Shown here: positions 7,701 to 14,436 of the stretch, piece after piece
Layout: each line of letters starts with the position of its first letter
Position numbering within the stretch: position 1 is the first letter of the stretch
NCBI GenBank assembly: GCA_023254365.1
Contig: JALRLQ010000037.1
Location: forward strand, 1-15,685
Length of the DNA: 15,685 nucleotides
Direction: 5' to 3'
From: Candidatus Poseidonia sp.
GTDB taxonomy: Archaea > Thermoplasmatota > Poseidoniia > Poseidoniales > Poseidoniaceae
Position numbers and translations under genes: made by a program
Notes under the pieces: generated by a model
Told to the model about the DNA's origin: nothing
Seen by the model: the letters and a program-made list of their open reading frames with translations, nothing else
Database searches by the model: none

Positions 7701-8128
7701 ATGGGGAGGTTGATGGATTCGCACACTTGATTGAACAATTCACGGTCCTCTGCTTTGTCGATGGCATCAAGGTCCGAACCAATGAGTTCCACCTCGAGAC
7801 GTTCCAATGTCCCGTTGTGCGAAAGCTCACTGGCGATGTTGAGGGCGGTTTGACCACCCATTCCAGCGAGGAGGGCGCACGGTCGCTCTTTCTCCAAGAT
7901 ACGAGCGATGGTGTCGGGCAGCAAGGGTTCAATGTAGACGATGTCGGCCATCTCAGGGTCGTTTTGGATGGTTGCAGGGTTGGAGTTGACGAGGATGACC
8001 TTGTAGCCATCCTCTCGGAGTGCACGGACGGCTTGGGATCCAGAGAAGTCGAATTCAGCGGCTTGACCGATTTTGATGGGCCCGCTACCGAGCACCATGA
8101 TGGTCTCCAAATCGTCCCGGCGTGGCAT
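4784..8128 (-). CDS. carB: Carbamoyl-phosphate synthase large subunit
   Basis: The 1114-residue product is the full large subunit, about 40 residues longer than in E. coli. It uses ammonia from CarA, bicarbonate and two ATP to make carbamoyl phosphate for pyrimidines and arginine. The N-terminal carboxyphosphate half opens with [22 protein letters not shown] (12-33) and has ATP-grasp motifs [12 protein letters not shown] (170-181) and [20 protein letters not shown] (297-316). A helical linker spans roughly 400-555. The carbamoyl-phosphate half repeats the pattern with [20 protein letters not shown] (600-619), [12 protein letters not shown] (758-769) and [20 protein letters not shown] (881-900). 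The C-terminal allosteric MGS-like domain covers about 975-1114. The ATG overlaps the carA stop by one base (TGATG), and GGAGGTG lies seven bases before it, so the two are translationally coupled. All catalytic regions look intact. Confidence 0.98.
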   Translation of the reverse strand: [1114 protein letters not shown]

Positions 8129-9435
8129 CAGGAGGCACCTCCAAGATGTTCATCCACGACGGCTCGGAAGCGCAAGAAAAGCGGCGCAGCATCGTGAGGA
8201 CCTGGACACGCTTCTGGATGGAACTGGACCGTGAAGCACGGCTTTCCAACCACGTCCAAGCCTTCGACGGTCCCGTCGTTGGCGTTGATGTAACGCACCT
8301 CTACTTCTGCCCCGTGCTGGTTCGTGACCGCTGGCGAGGTGGCTCCAGTAGGGTGGGCCGCCAGCATTCCGTCCTGAGGATGGGCCACGGCAAACCCGTG
8401 GTTTTGACTGGTGATGGACACCGTTCGGTCTTGCAAGTCCACCACGGGTTGATTGGCTCCACGGTGGCCGTAACGCATCTTGTAGGTTTGCAGCCCGGAG
8501 GCCAAGCCCATCAACTGGTGGCCGAGGCAAATACCCATCACGGGAAGGCCGTCGCTGACGGCCTGTGCCAACGTGTTGCGAGCCGCAGTGGCTTTGCCTG
8601 GATGAGCAGGGTCTCCGGGGCCGTTGCTGCAGAACAAGGCGTCAATGGCGTATTCGTTTCGAAGACGGTCGTACGGCATGTCGGGCGGGCACCACACCAC
8701 GTCAAACAGCATGCACAGATGACGGAGAATGTTGTGCTTCACGCCGCAATCCAACACACCCAAACGGGGTTTGCGGGCGCCGAGCTCGTCGGTGGAACCC
8801 GGGTTCAACTCCATCGGTTCGTCAATGGAGACTTCGTCGACCAAATCCTCCAACTCGGGCGATGTCATCTCGGCGAGTTTCGCCTGCATGGCGGATTCTT
8901 GGTCGACGGGACCAAACACGCACAGCACCGTTCCCAACTCACGAACACGCCGCGTGATGGCTCGGGTGTCGATGTTGTGAATGCCCGGAACACCGTGCAA
9001 ACGAAGGAATTCATCCACCGTACCGGCGGAGTTTCGATGGTCCGGCTGGTGCATGGCATGGCGAACAATCACGCCTCGTGGCCACACCTTGGCCGATTCG
9101 GACGCCCCAACATGAACCCCGTAGTTGCCAATCAGCGGGTAGGTGAAGGTCAGGACTTGTCCGGCGAAGGAAGGATCGGTCAGCGATTCTTGGTAGCCCA
9201 TCATCCCGGTCGTGAACACCAGTTCTCCAGAACCGATGGTTTTGGCCCCGAACAAATCACCGGTGTAACGGCCACCATCAGCGGTGAGCAAGACCCCAGG
9301 TCCCGTTGCACCTTGAGGCAATTCCGTACCGTCGGCCAGGCCTTCTGCAGCGTCAGGAATGGCCAGTTGAGAGGGATTGTACAGGCGATGGGTTGCAGGA
9401 AGAGAACGCGTGTTCCCGATGCCGCCACCTAACAT
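8128..9435 (-). CDS. carA: Carbamoyl-phosphate synthase small (glutaminase) subunit
   Basis: This 435-residue subunit hydrolyses glutamine and passes ammonia to CarB. The N-terminal small-chain domain begins near residue 47 with GVLLTADGGRYTGDLFGA, followed by ELVFTTGMMGYQESLTDPSFAGQ (71-93) and HNIDTRAITRRVRE (153-166). The class I glutamine amidotransferase domain begins near 222. Its nucleophile is Cys303 in GICLGHQ, and the partners are His406 and Glu408 in QFHPEA. About 45 extra residues precede the usual N-terminus, rich in small and polar residues. I kept the ATG at 9435 because a TATA-like element lies 27 bases upstream and no internal ATG lies nearer to the domain. It is the first gene of a carAB operon; the 113-base gap to trm56 holds the promoter. 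Confidence 0.97.
   Translation of the reverse strand: MLGGGIGNTRSLPATHRLYNPSQLAIPDAAEGLADGTELPQGATGPGVLLTADGGRYTGDLFGAKTIGSGELVFTTGMMGYQESLTDPSFAGQVLTFTYPLIGNYGVHVGASESAKVWPRGVIVRHAMHQPDHRNSAGTVDEFLRLHGVPGIHNIDTRAITRRVRELGTVLCVFGPVDQESAMQAKLAEMTSPELEDLVDEVSIDEPMELNPGSTDELGARKPRLGVLDCGVKHNILRHLCMLFDVVWCPPDMPYDRLRNEYAIDALFCSNGPGDPAHPGKATAARNTLAQAVSDGLPVMGICLGHQLMGLASGLQTYKMRYGHRGANQPVVDLQDRTVSITSQNHGFAVAHPQDGMLAAHPTGATSPAVTNQHGAEVEVRYINANDGTVEGLDVVGKPCFTVQFHPEACPGPHDAAPLFLRFRAVVDEHLGGAS
8136..8142 (-). promoter_or_regulatory. Shine-Dalgarno site of carB, part of a palindrome
   Basis: On the minus strand GGAGGTG lies seven bases before the carB ATG and inside the last codons of carA. It is one arm of GGAGGTGCCTCC (8131-8142), so the transcript could pair the ribosome site with itself. 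Confidence 0.7.
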
Positions 9436-9458
9436 TGAGTTTGGTCGTCATCGGCCGC

Positions 9459-9465
9459 ACATAAT
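9459..9465 (-). promoter_or_regulatory. TATA-like element of the carAB operon
   Basis: ATTATGT on the minus strand is centred 27 bases before the carA ATG, with no ribosome site between. I see nothing else distinct in the 113-base gap between trm56 and carA. Confidence 0.5.
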
Positions 9466-9548
9466 GATTCGGTGCGCTGTTCTTTGCTCCGCACCTCAAG
9501 CCGAATGCAGTGATTTTCGAGAAACTTTACTCCAATGTAGCAAGTAAG

Positions 9549-10124
9549 TTACTGGTTGCTTTCGTCAATTCGGTCCAAATCCGTGACGGACTTCCCTCGA
9601 GCGGAGGGTTCGATGACCAGGCGAGCATCGGGGAAGTGGCGTTCGGTTCCACCCTCCCCGAACCAGGCTTCCATGAAGAGCGCCAACGCCGCCACTTCAG
9701 AGTGGGGCTGGTTGCCCACAGCAACGTTGTGGTGTGCATATTCGAACACGTCGCCGGGGACTTTGGCACCGCCGACCACAACGGTGAGGGGGCGGTCTCG
9801 GCGAATCCTCGGAAGGACCGAGCGATAGGGCTCTCCGTACATCGTCAAATGCACGACAACGCCGGGGGCGCCGTCACCCGCATCGCTTTGAGAAAACCGC
9901 TTCAACCATCCCATGCCGCCGCCCACATGTTCACAGGCCATGTCGCCTCCAAAACGCTCGTTGACGGACTGCACGTTGGCAAACAAATCAGGGTCGTCAT
10001 CGCCAGCAAGCAAAAACCCGGTGGCCCCCAAAGCACGCGACACGAGCGCAAGGTGCGTCGTGATGCGAGGGTCCCTTCCCTTGCGGTAACCCAGCCTCAA
10101 CACGTTGAACGGCGTGGGCGTCAT
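9549..10124 (-). CDS. trm56: tRNA (cytidine(56)-2'-O)-methyltransferase Trm56
   Basis: The 191-residue product matches archaeal Trm56, a SPOUT-class enzyme that uses S-adenosylmethionine to methylate the ribose of C56 in the tRNA T-loop. Homology starts almost at once with VLRLGYRKGRDPRITTHLALVSRALGA (8-34). The knotted cofactor site is LTVVVGGAKVPGDVFEYAHHNVAVGNQPHSEVAALALF (113-150). The frame is open 105 bases further upstream, but that longer version would overlap the preceding gene by 62 bases and add 35 unrelated residues. The ATG at 10124 has GGTGGA six bases before it and leaves a 43-base gap, so I chose it. The last 20 or so residues after the SPOUT core are polar and unremarkable. 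The family is restricted to Archaea, which makes this the best lineage marker in the window. Confidence 0.92.
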   Translation of the reverse strand: MTPTPFNVLRLGYRKGRDPRITTHLALVSRALGATGFLLAGDDDPDLFANVQSVNERFGGDMACEHVGGGMGWLKRFSQSDAGDGAPGVVVHLTMYGEPYRSVLPRIRRDRPLTVVVGGAKVPGDVFEYAHHNVAVGNQPHSEVAALALFMEAWFGEGGTERHFPDARLVIEPSARGKSVTDLDRIDESNQ

Positions 10125-10130
10125 GGTCTG

Positions 10131-10136
10131 TCCACC
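10131..10136 (-). promoter_or_regulatory. Shine-Dalgarno site of trm56
   Basis: GGTGGA on the minus strand, six bases before the ATG at 10124. Same motif and spacing as the parvulin gene; it decides the start in favour of the shorter protein. Confidence 0.65.
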
Positions 10137-10167
10137 AACCTCGCCCTCAAGAGCGTAGCGCTGTCGT

Positions 10168-10812
10168 TCAATTCGCTTCGAGACGAGCGCCCATCTCCTG
10201 ACTGCCGTCGCCTCGTCCTGAGAAATCAACGTCGTTGGAATCCATGAACCGAATCAACCAATTCAACAGCATGGCGTTGACGATTAGGTTTGAACCAAAG
10301 GTCATTCCACCCCAAAGAGTAGCAAGCCGAATGCTTCGCCAGAACCCTTCACCCAGTGTGAGGTCAAAGTCACTCAAGAAGAGGGCCGAGATGAACGGCT
10401 CACCGACGTAAAGGCCGGCGAGGATGAGCATACCGCCTGCTAGGATGGAGGGCATGATCTTCCCCATGTCTCGGCTGAATTCGGTGAGAATGGCAGAACC
10501 CAACGAGAGGGCCATGACAGCCAAGGCGGCCTGTTCAAAGTCAAGACCGAAAAAGACCGATTCGGCCGCCGTCATGTCGTCTTGCTTCATGCCGATGAAC
10601 AACCACCAGACGACGAACATCACCGTGATGAGCATGCCACCACGAAACGATTGCCGCGCAGCCATGTCGTACACCTGTTGCTGGTTTCTCGGTTTGAGAC
10701 GACGAATGATGCGTTCGGCAAACTCCCAATCTCGCGACAGTGGTTCACCGGAAGGAGGTTGGTCAAGCCCGAGAACTTCGCCCACCTCACCCAAGGCATC
10801 CCCTTCGGACAT
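10168..10812 (-). CDS. Unrecognised four-helix membrane protein
   Basis: I do not recognise this 214-residue protein. The first 55 residues are polar and acidic, then basic (IIRRLKPRNQQQ), and probably cytoplasmic. Four hydrophobic stretches follow, at about 58-75, 94-112, 120-147 and 163-189, and a polar tail of about 25 residues. There is no signal peptide and no obvious catalytic or metal-binding motif. The start could also be a GTG at 10818. I prefer the ATG at 10812, because GAGGAAGG lies about ten bases upstream and a TATA-like element sits 26 bases away. The gene ends 43 bases before trm56 and probably shares its transcript. It is divergent from folP, with only 52 bases between the starts. 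Confidence 0.75.
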   Translation of the reverse strand: MSEGDALGEVGEVLGLDQPPSGEPLSRDWEFAERIIRRLKPRNQQQVYDMAARQSFRGGMLITVMFVVWWLFIGMKQDDMTAAESVFFGLDFEQAALAVMALSLGSAILTEFSRDMGKIMPSILAGGMLILAGLYVGEPFISALFLSDFDLTLGEGFWRSIRLATLWGGMTFGSNLIVNAMLLNWLIRFMDSNDVDFSGRGDGSQEMGARLEAN

Positions 10813-10834
10813 GCACACCCCTTCCTCGTAACAT

Positions 10835-10842
10835 CTTATGAA
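10835..10842. promoter_or_regulatory. TATA-like element midway between two divergent starts
   Basis: CTTATGAA on plus reads TTCATAAG on minus. It is centred 26 bases before the folP ATG at 10865 and 26 bases before the membrane-protein ATG at 10812. It is the only AT-rich stretch between them, so it may serve both directions. Confidence 0.45.
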
Positions 10843-10864
10843 ACCTGCCGAACTGGGCGGCCCG

Positions 10865-11722
10865 ATGGCACCGGACTTGGAGGGGCTTCAGGTTCGCCGA
10901 GCCCGATGGTTGAACGCGCTCGTCGCCGCGGAGACACCTCACCTAATGGGCATCATCAACGTCACCAACGACTCGTTCTATGCCGGCAGTCGAGCAGAAG
11001 AGCACGAAGCTGTGCAACGCGGTTTGGCGATGTGGGATGCTGGAGCGGTTTGGATCGACATCGGAGGCGAATCCACCCGGCCGGGAGCACAACCCGTTTC
11101 CGTCGAAGAAGAAACCCAACGGGTGGTTCCCGTGATTGAAACCCTGCGCCAACTTCGGCCGGAGGGTTTGATTTCAGTGGACACCCGTCATTCAACCGTT
11201 GCTCGAAAAGCCCTGGAGGCGGGGGCCGATATGGTGAACGATGTTTCCGGGTTGCGCGACCCCTCCATGGTCGACGTGGTCGTTGAGTGGGGTTGTGCCG
11301 TGTGCATCATGCACATGCAGGGTGAACCGGGGACCATGCAAACCAACCCAACCTACGACGATTGTGTGGCCGAGGTGAGCCACGACCTCAACGCAACCCG
11401 CAGGCTGCTCATTGAACGAGGCCATCCCCCCGAACTCATCGTGCTTGACCCAGGCATTGGCTTTGGGAAAACCCAAACCAACAACATCGAATTGCTCGAA
11501 GCCGGACGAGCCATTGCTGAATCGAACACCACCCCCGTTCTTTGGGGCGTCTCTCGCAAAAGCATCGTCGGCCACATCACGGGCCATCAGGACCCAAACG
11601 ACCGGTTGGCTGGCACCCTCGGGCTTGCCGTGATCGCAAAACGGAAGGGGGTTGACCTGCTTCGGGTCCATGACGTACAGGCTCACGTTGACCTGTTTGC
11701 GGCGCTCAACGCCATCAACTGA
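10865..11722 (+). CDS. folP: Dihydropteroate synthase
   Basis: FolP joins hydroxymethyl-dihydropterin diphosphate with p-aminobenzoate to give dihydropteroate, the target step of sulfonamides. All classic TIM-barrel motifs are present (numbering from the ATG at 10865): MGIINVTNDSF at 28-38, GGESTRPGA at 67-75, DTR at 106-108, NDVSG at 125-129, DPGIGFGKT at 195-203, GVSRKS at 228-233 and RVHDV at 267-271. The product is 285 residues, normal for the family. An ATG at 10838 would add nine residues, but it has no ribosome site and lies inside the TATA-like element 26 bases before 10865, so I prefer the later start. The stop overlaps the end of the TraB-family gene by eight bases. With folB at 1300 it supports a bacterial-style folate route in this archaeon. 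Confidence 0.95.
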   Translation: MAPDLEGLQVRRARWLNALVAAETPHLMGIINVTNDSFYAGSRAEEHEAVQRGLAMWDAGAVWIDIGGESTRPGAQPVSVEEETQRVVPVIETLRQLRPEGLISVDTRHSTVARKALEAGADMVNDVSGLRDPSMVDVVVEWGCAVCIMHMQGEPGTMQTNPTYDDCVAEVSHDLNATRRLLIERGHPPELIVLDPGIGFGKTQTNNIELLEAGRAIAESNTTPVLWGVSRKSIVGHITGHQDPNDRLAGTLGLAVIAKRKGVDLLRVHDVQAHVDLFAALNAIN

Positions 11723-12875
11723 ACCCAACGCCACCCAACAAGATCAGCGGTGTTGCCCAAGCCCCGAGCATGGAGCCCAAGTTGGTGAGGGCCGTGACCA
11801 AAAGCACTTTTCCGGCAGGGTTTGACCAAAAGGACGTCAAGTCGTCCAGTTTCAAAAATTGTTGAAGGTCTTCTGCCGTCGGCTCGGCCATCTTGAGTTG
11901 GACGTAACCGGCAAACCAACCGGCTGCAAGGGCAGGATTGAGTGAAGTAATGGGTGAGGCGAGGGCGGCGGTCAGCACCGCGAAAGGATGCCCTCGAGCG
12001 ATGATGCAAGCAAGCGCTGCAAAGAACGCATTCGCCGCCGTCCACACCGTGAAAAAGGTCAGCCAATCGACATCGCTCCCCGTGGAGATGACGGCGGCGA
12101 GAACGCCGATCATCACGAGCGGAAACGCCCACGGTAGGGTTCGTTTCAACACGCTGCTGGTGGGCAGTTCCTCGAGCGGCTCAATTTCTATAGATGGTTT
12201 GCCTGATTCGAATTTTTTTGCCACGCCGGTGAGATGGCCTGCGCCCAGCACGGCAAGAATGCGCTTGTCAGCATCCAAAGCCGCCACCTTTGCAGCGATG
12301 TAGTCGTCACGTTCATCGATCAGGACGCGGCCTGCGCCCGGTGAGAAGCCTTTCAGTTCCTCCATCATGCTGGACAAGAGGTCGGTGTCCGCCAGCAATT
12401 CGTTAACGTCCATGTCCTCCTCCTCTTCATCCTCACCGATGAGCGACGACAACAGGTTCCATTTTTCCCGGAGCCTCATGTTCTTCCATGCACGGCGAAG
12501 GGTGGTCTGGATGTCCCGGTCGACCAGAGCCACCTCGCAACCAGCCTCTTTTGCAGCCTTCACCGCAGCCAACAATTCAGCCCCGGGCTGTTGACCTTCG
12601 TCAAGACCGAGTTTGCGCTGCTCGGCTGAAAGCATCGATTGAAGCAGCACCATGGGAGCCTTTCCTTCCTTGATGACGCGGAGCAGACCTTCCTTGTCCA
12701 ACCGGCGGTCGTTGACCAGCGTGTCATGACGGCTTTGACAGAGTTCAACCGCCACGATATCCGGCTTGTAATGCTCGATGTGGTGCTTGACGGCCTCGAC
12801 CGATGAAGTCGCAATGTGGGCCGTCCCCAGAAGCCGAAGAGATGGGTTCACGTCAATAACAGGAGCATCACTCAC
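11715..12875 (-). CDS. TraB/PrgY-family membrane protein
   Basis: The 386-residue product has the TraB/PrgY domain, named after an enterococcal protein that limits pheromone signalling and found widely in archaea and eukaryotes without settled biochemistry. Signature segments are RLLGTAHIATSSVEAV (14-29), IVAVELCQSRHDTL (40-53), DRDIQTTLRRAW (119-130), DERDDYIA (187-194) and GAGHLTG (211-217). The conserved histidines and acidic residues of these segments resemble a metal-dependent hydrolase site. An acidic run lies at 148-155. The C-terminal third holds about four hydrophobic stretches (roughly 247-265, 271-294, 297-327 and 356-384). I moved the start from a TTG at 12890 to the GTG at 12875, because GAGGTG lies seven bases before it. 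lemA ends 44 bases upstream, so the pair is probably co-transcribed. Confidence 0.88.
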   Translation of the reverse strand: MSDAPVIDVNPSLRLLGTAHIATSSVEAVKHHIEHYKPDIVAVELCQSRHDTLVNDRRLDKEGLLRVIKEGKAPMVLLQSMLSAEQRKLGLDEGQQPGAELLAAVKAAKEAGCEVALVDRDIQTTLRRAWKNMRLREKWNLLSSLIGEDEEEEDMDVNELLADTDLLSSMMEELKGFSPGAGRVLIDERDDYIAAKVAALDADKRILAVLGAGHLTGVAKKFESGKPSIEIEPLEELPTSSVLKRTLPWAFPLVMIGVLAAVISTGSDVDWLTFFTVWTAANAFFAALACIIARGHPFAVLTAALASPITSLNPALAAGWFAGYVQLKMAEPTAEDLQQFLKLDDLTSFWSNPAGKVLLVTALTNLGSMLGAWATPLILLGGVGFS

Positions 12876-12882
12876 GAACCAA

Positions 12883-12888
12883 CACCTC
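12883..12888 (-). promoter_or_regulatory. Shine-Dalgarno site of the TraB-family gene
   Basis: GAGGTG on the minus strand, seven bases before the GTG at 12875. It overlaps the alternative TTG start at 12890 and argues against it. Confidence 0.65.
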
Positions 12889-12919
12889 AATGTGGCTGAG
12901 CACAGCCAACCCGCTCTTC

Positions 12920-13495
12920 TCAGAAGGTGATCTCAACGTTTTCTCGAACGTTTGCAGCAACGGTCCACAGTTCGCGGTTTGTGCATCCCTTGATACCAGC
13001 AACAATGTTGGATGGAATCATCTTGATGGCCTTGTTGAAGTTGGTGGAGGAGGCGTTGTACAACTCGCGGCGGTCGGCGATTTGGTTCTCCAAGGAGACG
13101 AGTTGCCGTTGGAGGTCGAGGAAGTTTTGGTTTGCCTTGAGGTCTGGGTACTGCTCAGCGACCATGTTGATGCGAGGGAGCATGCCGGCCAGCATGCCCT
13201 CAGCGGCGGCAACACCCTTGACGTCACCTTGTGCAAGAGCGCCAGCAGCGGTGTTGCGGGCTTGAGCGAATTGGTCAAAGATACCGGCTTCGTGCTCCGC
13301 ATACCCCTTGACGATGTTCACAAGGTTGGGGATCATGTCGTAGCGCTGGTTGAGCAACACGTCGATGTTGCTCCAAGCGTTGTTGGCATTCTCTTCAAGG
13401 TTGACCAAACGGTTCCATGTTCCGAAAAACCAAATCACAAGAATCAGCAGCAGAACTGCACCAATGGCAATGATGGCGATATTCATCGGGTCCAT
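12920..13495 (-). CDS. lemA: LemA family protein
   Basis: This 191-residue protein has the LemA layout: one N-terminal membrane helix (about residues 6-25, IIAIGAVLLLILVIWFFGTW) followed by a long four-helix bundle. Family segments include RLVNLEENANNAWSNIDVLLNQRYDMIPNLVNIVKGYA (29-66) and QYPDLKANQNFLDLQRQLVSLENQIADRRELYN (115-147). The cellular role of LemA proteins is not settled. The frame extends to a GTG at 13516. I prefer the ATG at 13495, because a TATA-like TTGATTA is centred 26 bases before it and the extra seven residues carry no family signal; an ATG at 13486 is a further option. The gene is divergent from the TauE/SafE gene and lies upstream of the TraB-family gene on the same strand. 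Confidence 0.93.
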   Translation of the reverse strand: MDPMNIAIIAIGAVLLLILVIWFFGTWNRLVNLEENANNAWSNIDVLLNQRYDMIPNLVNIVKGYAEHEAGIFDQFAQARNTAAGALAQGDVKGVAAAEGMLAGMLPRINMVAEQYPDLKANQNFLDLQRQLVSLENQIADRRELYNASSTNFNKAIKMIPSNIVAGIKGCTNRELWTVAANVRENVEITF

Positions 13496-13517
13496 GGTTT
13501 CCCGACGTTCGGTCACC

Positions 13518-13524
13518 TAATCAA
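13518..13524 (-). promoter_or_regulatory. TATA-like element of lemA
   Basis: TTGATTA on the minus strand is centred 26 bases before the ATG at 13495. Read the other way it is centred 43 bases before the TauE/SafE ATG, so it could also give that gene a leader of about 17 bases containing its AAGAGG ribosome site. Confidence 0.4.
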
Positions 13525-13563
13525 CTCTTCTCAGGATGAATCCATCGCCAAAGAGGCAACATC

Positions 13564-14436
13564 ATGAACATCGCACCCCCAGCACAACCTGTCCGAACCT
13601 CGGACGGTGGTCGTTTCGTGCTCGATACCCTCCTCATTGTTGTCGGGGTGTTTGTCATCGCCTTTTTGTTCGCTCCTGTGGGCATGGGCGGAGGAATGTT
13701 GTTTGCGCCCTTGCTCCATTATGTTGCGGATTGGCCCATCGATGAAACCCTTCTTGCCGTCTCCTTGGTCCTCACGTGGTCGGTCAGTATCGGAAGCGGT
13801 TTGAGACACCGAAAGGAAGGCATCTTTGACGATACAGCCACCAAATCGGCCCTTTGGGGTGCGATTCTCGGGGCCATCCTCGGGGTGGCCATCGTCAATG
13901 CACTCGGCGATGACCTCGACGCGGTGTTCAAAGTCCTCTCCGTCGCCATGTTGGTGTGGGCGTTGCGAAAGACAGCCAAGAAAATGAACACTGCACCGGA
14001 GACCGAATCCGAGGAACCGGAACCAAGCGTGGGCACCATTCAACATCTTCCGCTTCGTATGGGGGCGGGTGTTGGCGGGGCGCTTTCTTCGGTGTTGGGT
14101 GTTGGTGCTGGCGTCATCTATGTTCCCGTGCTGCAGCAAAGCGCCAACCTCGACCCTCGCCGTTCAATCGGCTCAAGCCTCAACATCATGATGGTGGTCG
14201 TCCCCATCGCGATTCTGGCTCTTCTCTCAACCTCACCCTCAGGCTTGATGGGGACGCTTGGGGAGCAAGCGGCTTGGTTCTATGCACTACCGTTCGTTGC
14301 GTATTTTGGAGCAACCTCTGGGGCAAAATTCGGTCTCAAGCACATCAGCACCAAGAACATCATGACCGTGTTCATGGTGCTGGTCGCCGTGGTCCTGGTT
14401 CGCTACGTGATCGATGTGGCAGGCATCATGCTTTGA
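13564..14436 (+). CDS. TauE/SafE-family membrane transporter
   Basis: The 290-residue protein is a multi-spanning membrane protein with the two-fold repeat of the TauE/SafE family. Repeat one has GVFVIAFLFAPVGMGGGMLFAPLL (28-51) and repeat two GAGVGGALSSVLGVGAGVIYVPVL (167-190). Seven or eight hydrophobic stretches are visible. A charged, acidic loop at about 136-160 separates the two halves. Relatives export sulfite, sulfoacetate or other small organosulfur anions; the substrate here cannot be told from sequence. AAGAGG (13551-13556) lies seven bases before the ATG. The gene stands alone on plus between lemA and the thiolase, and its stop codon overlaps the end of the thiolase gene by 11 bases. 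Confidence 0.88.
   Translation: MNIAPPAQPVRTSDGGRFVLDTLLIVVGVFVIAFLFAPVGMGGGMLFAPLLHYVADWPIDETLLAVSLVLTWSVSIGSGLRHRKEGIFDDTATKSALWGAILGAILGVAIVNALGDDLDAVFKVLSVAMLVWALRKTAKKMNTAPETESEEPEPSVGTIQHLPLRMGAGVGGALSSVLGVGAGVIYVPVLQQSANLDPRRSIGSSLNIMMVVVPIAILALLSTSPSGLMGTLGEQAAWFYALPFVAYFGATSGAKFGLKHISTKNIMTVFMVLVAVVLVRYVIDVAGIML

Noticed and set aside
8122..9432. A 436-codon open frame on plus, antisense to the whole of carA
   Set aside because: Its codons are in exact register with carA. It is open because carA avoids TTA, CTA and TCA after its second codon, as expected in this GC-rich codon usage. The translation has no family signal.
8136..9435. SD-like AGGTGG near the start of carA as evidence for a later start
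   Set aside because: No ATG, GTG or TTG lies at a suitable distance after it, and the upstream TATA-like element fits the ATG at 9435.
12211..12218. T-run on plus inside the TraB-family gene
   Set aside because: It encodes a Lys-Lys-Phe stretch on the coding strand and is not at a gene end.
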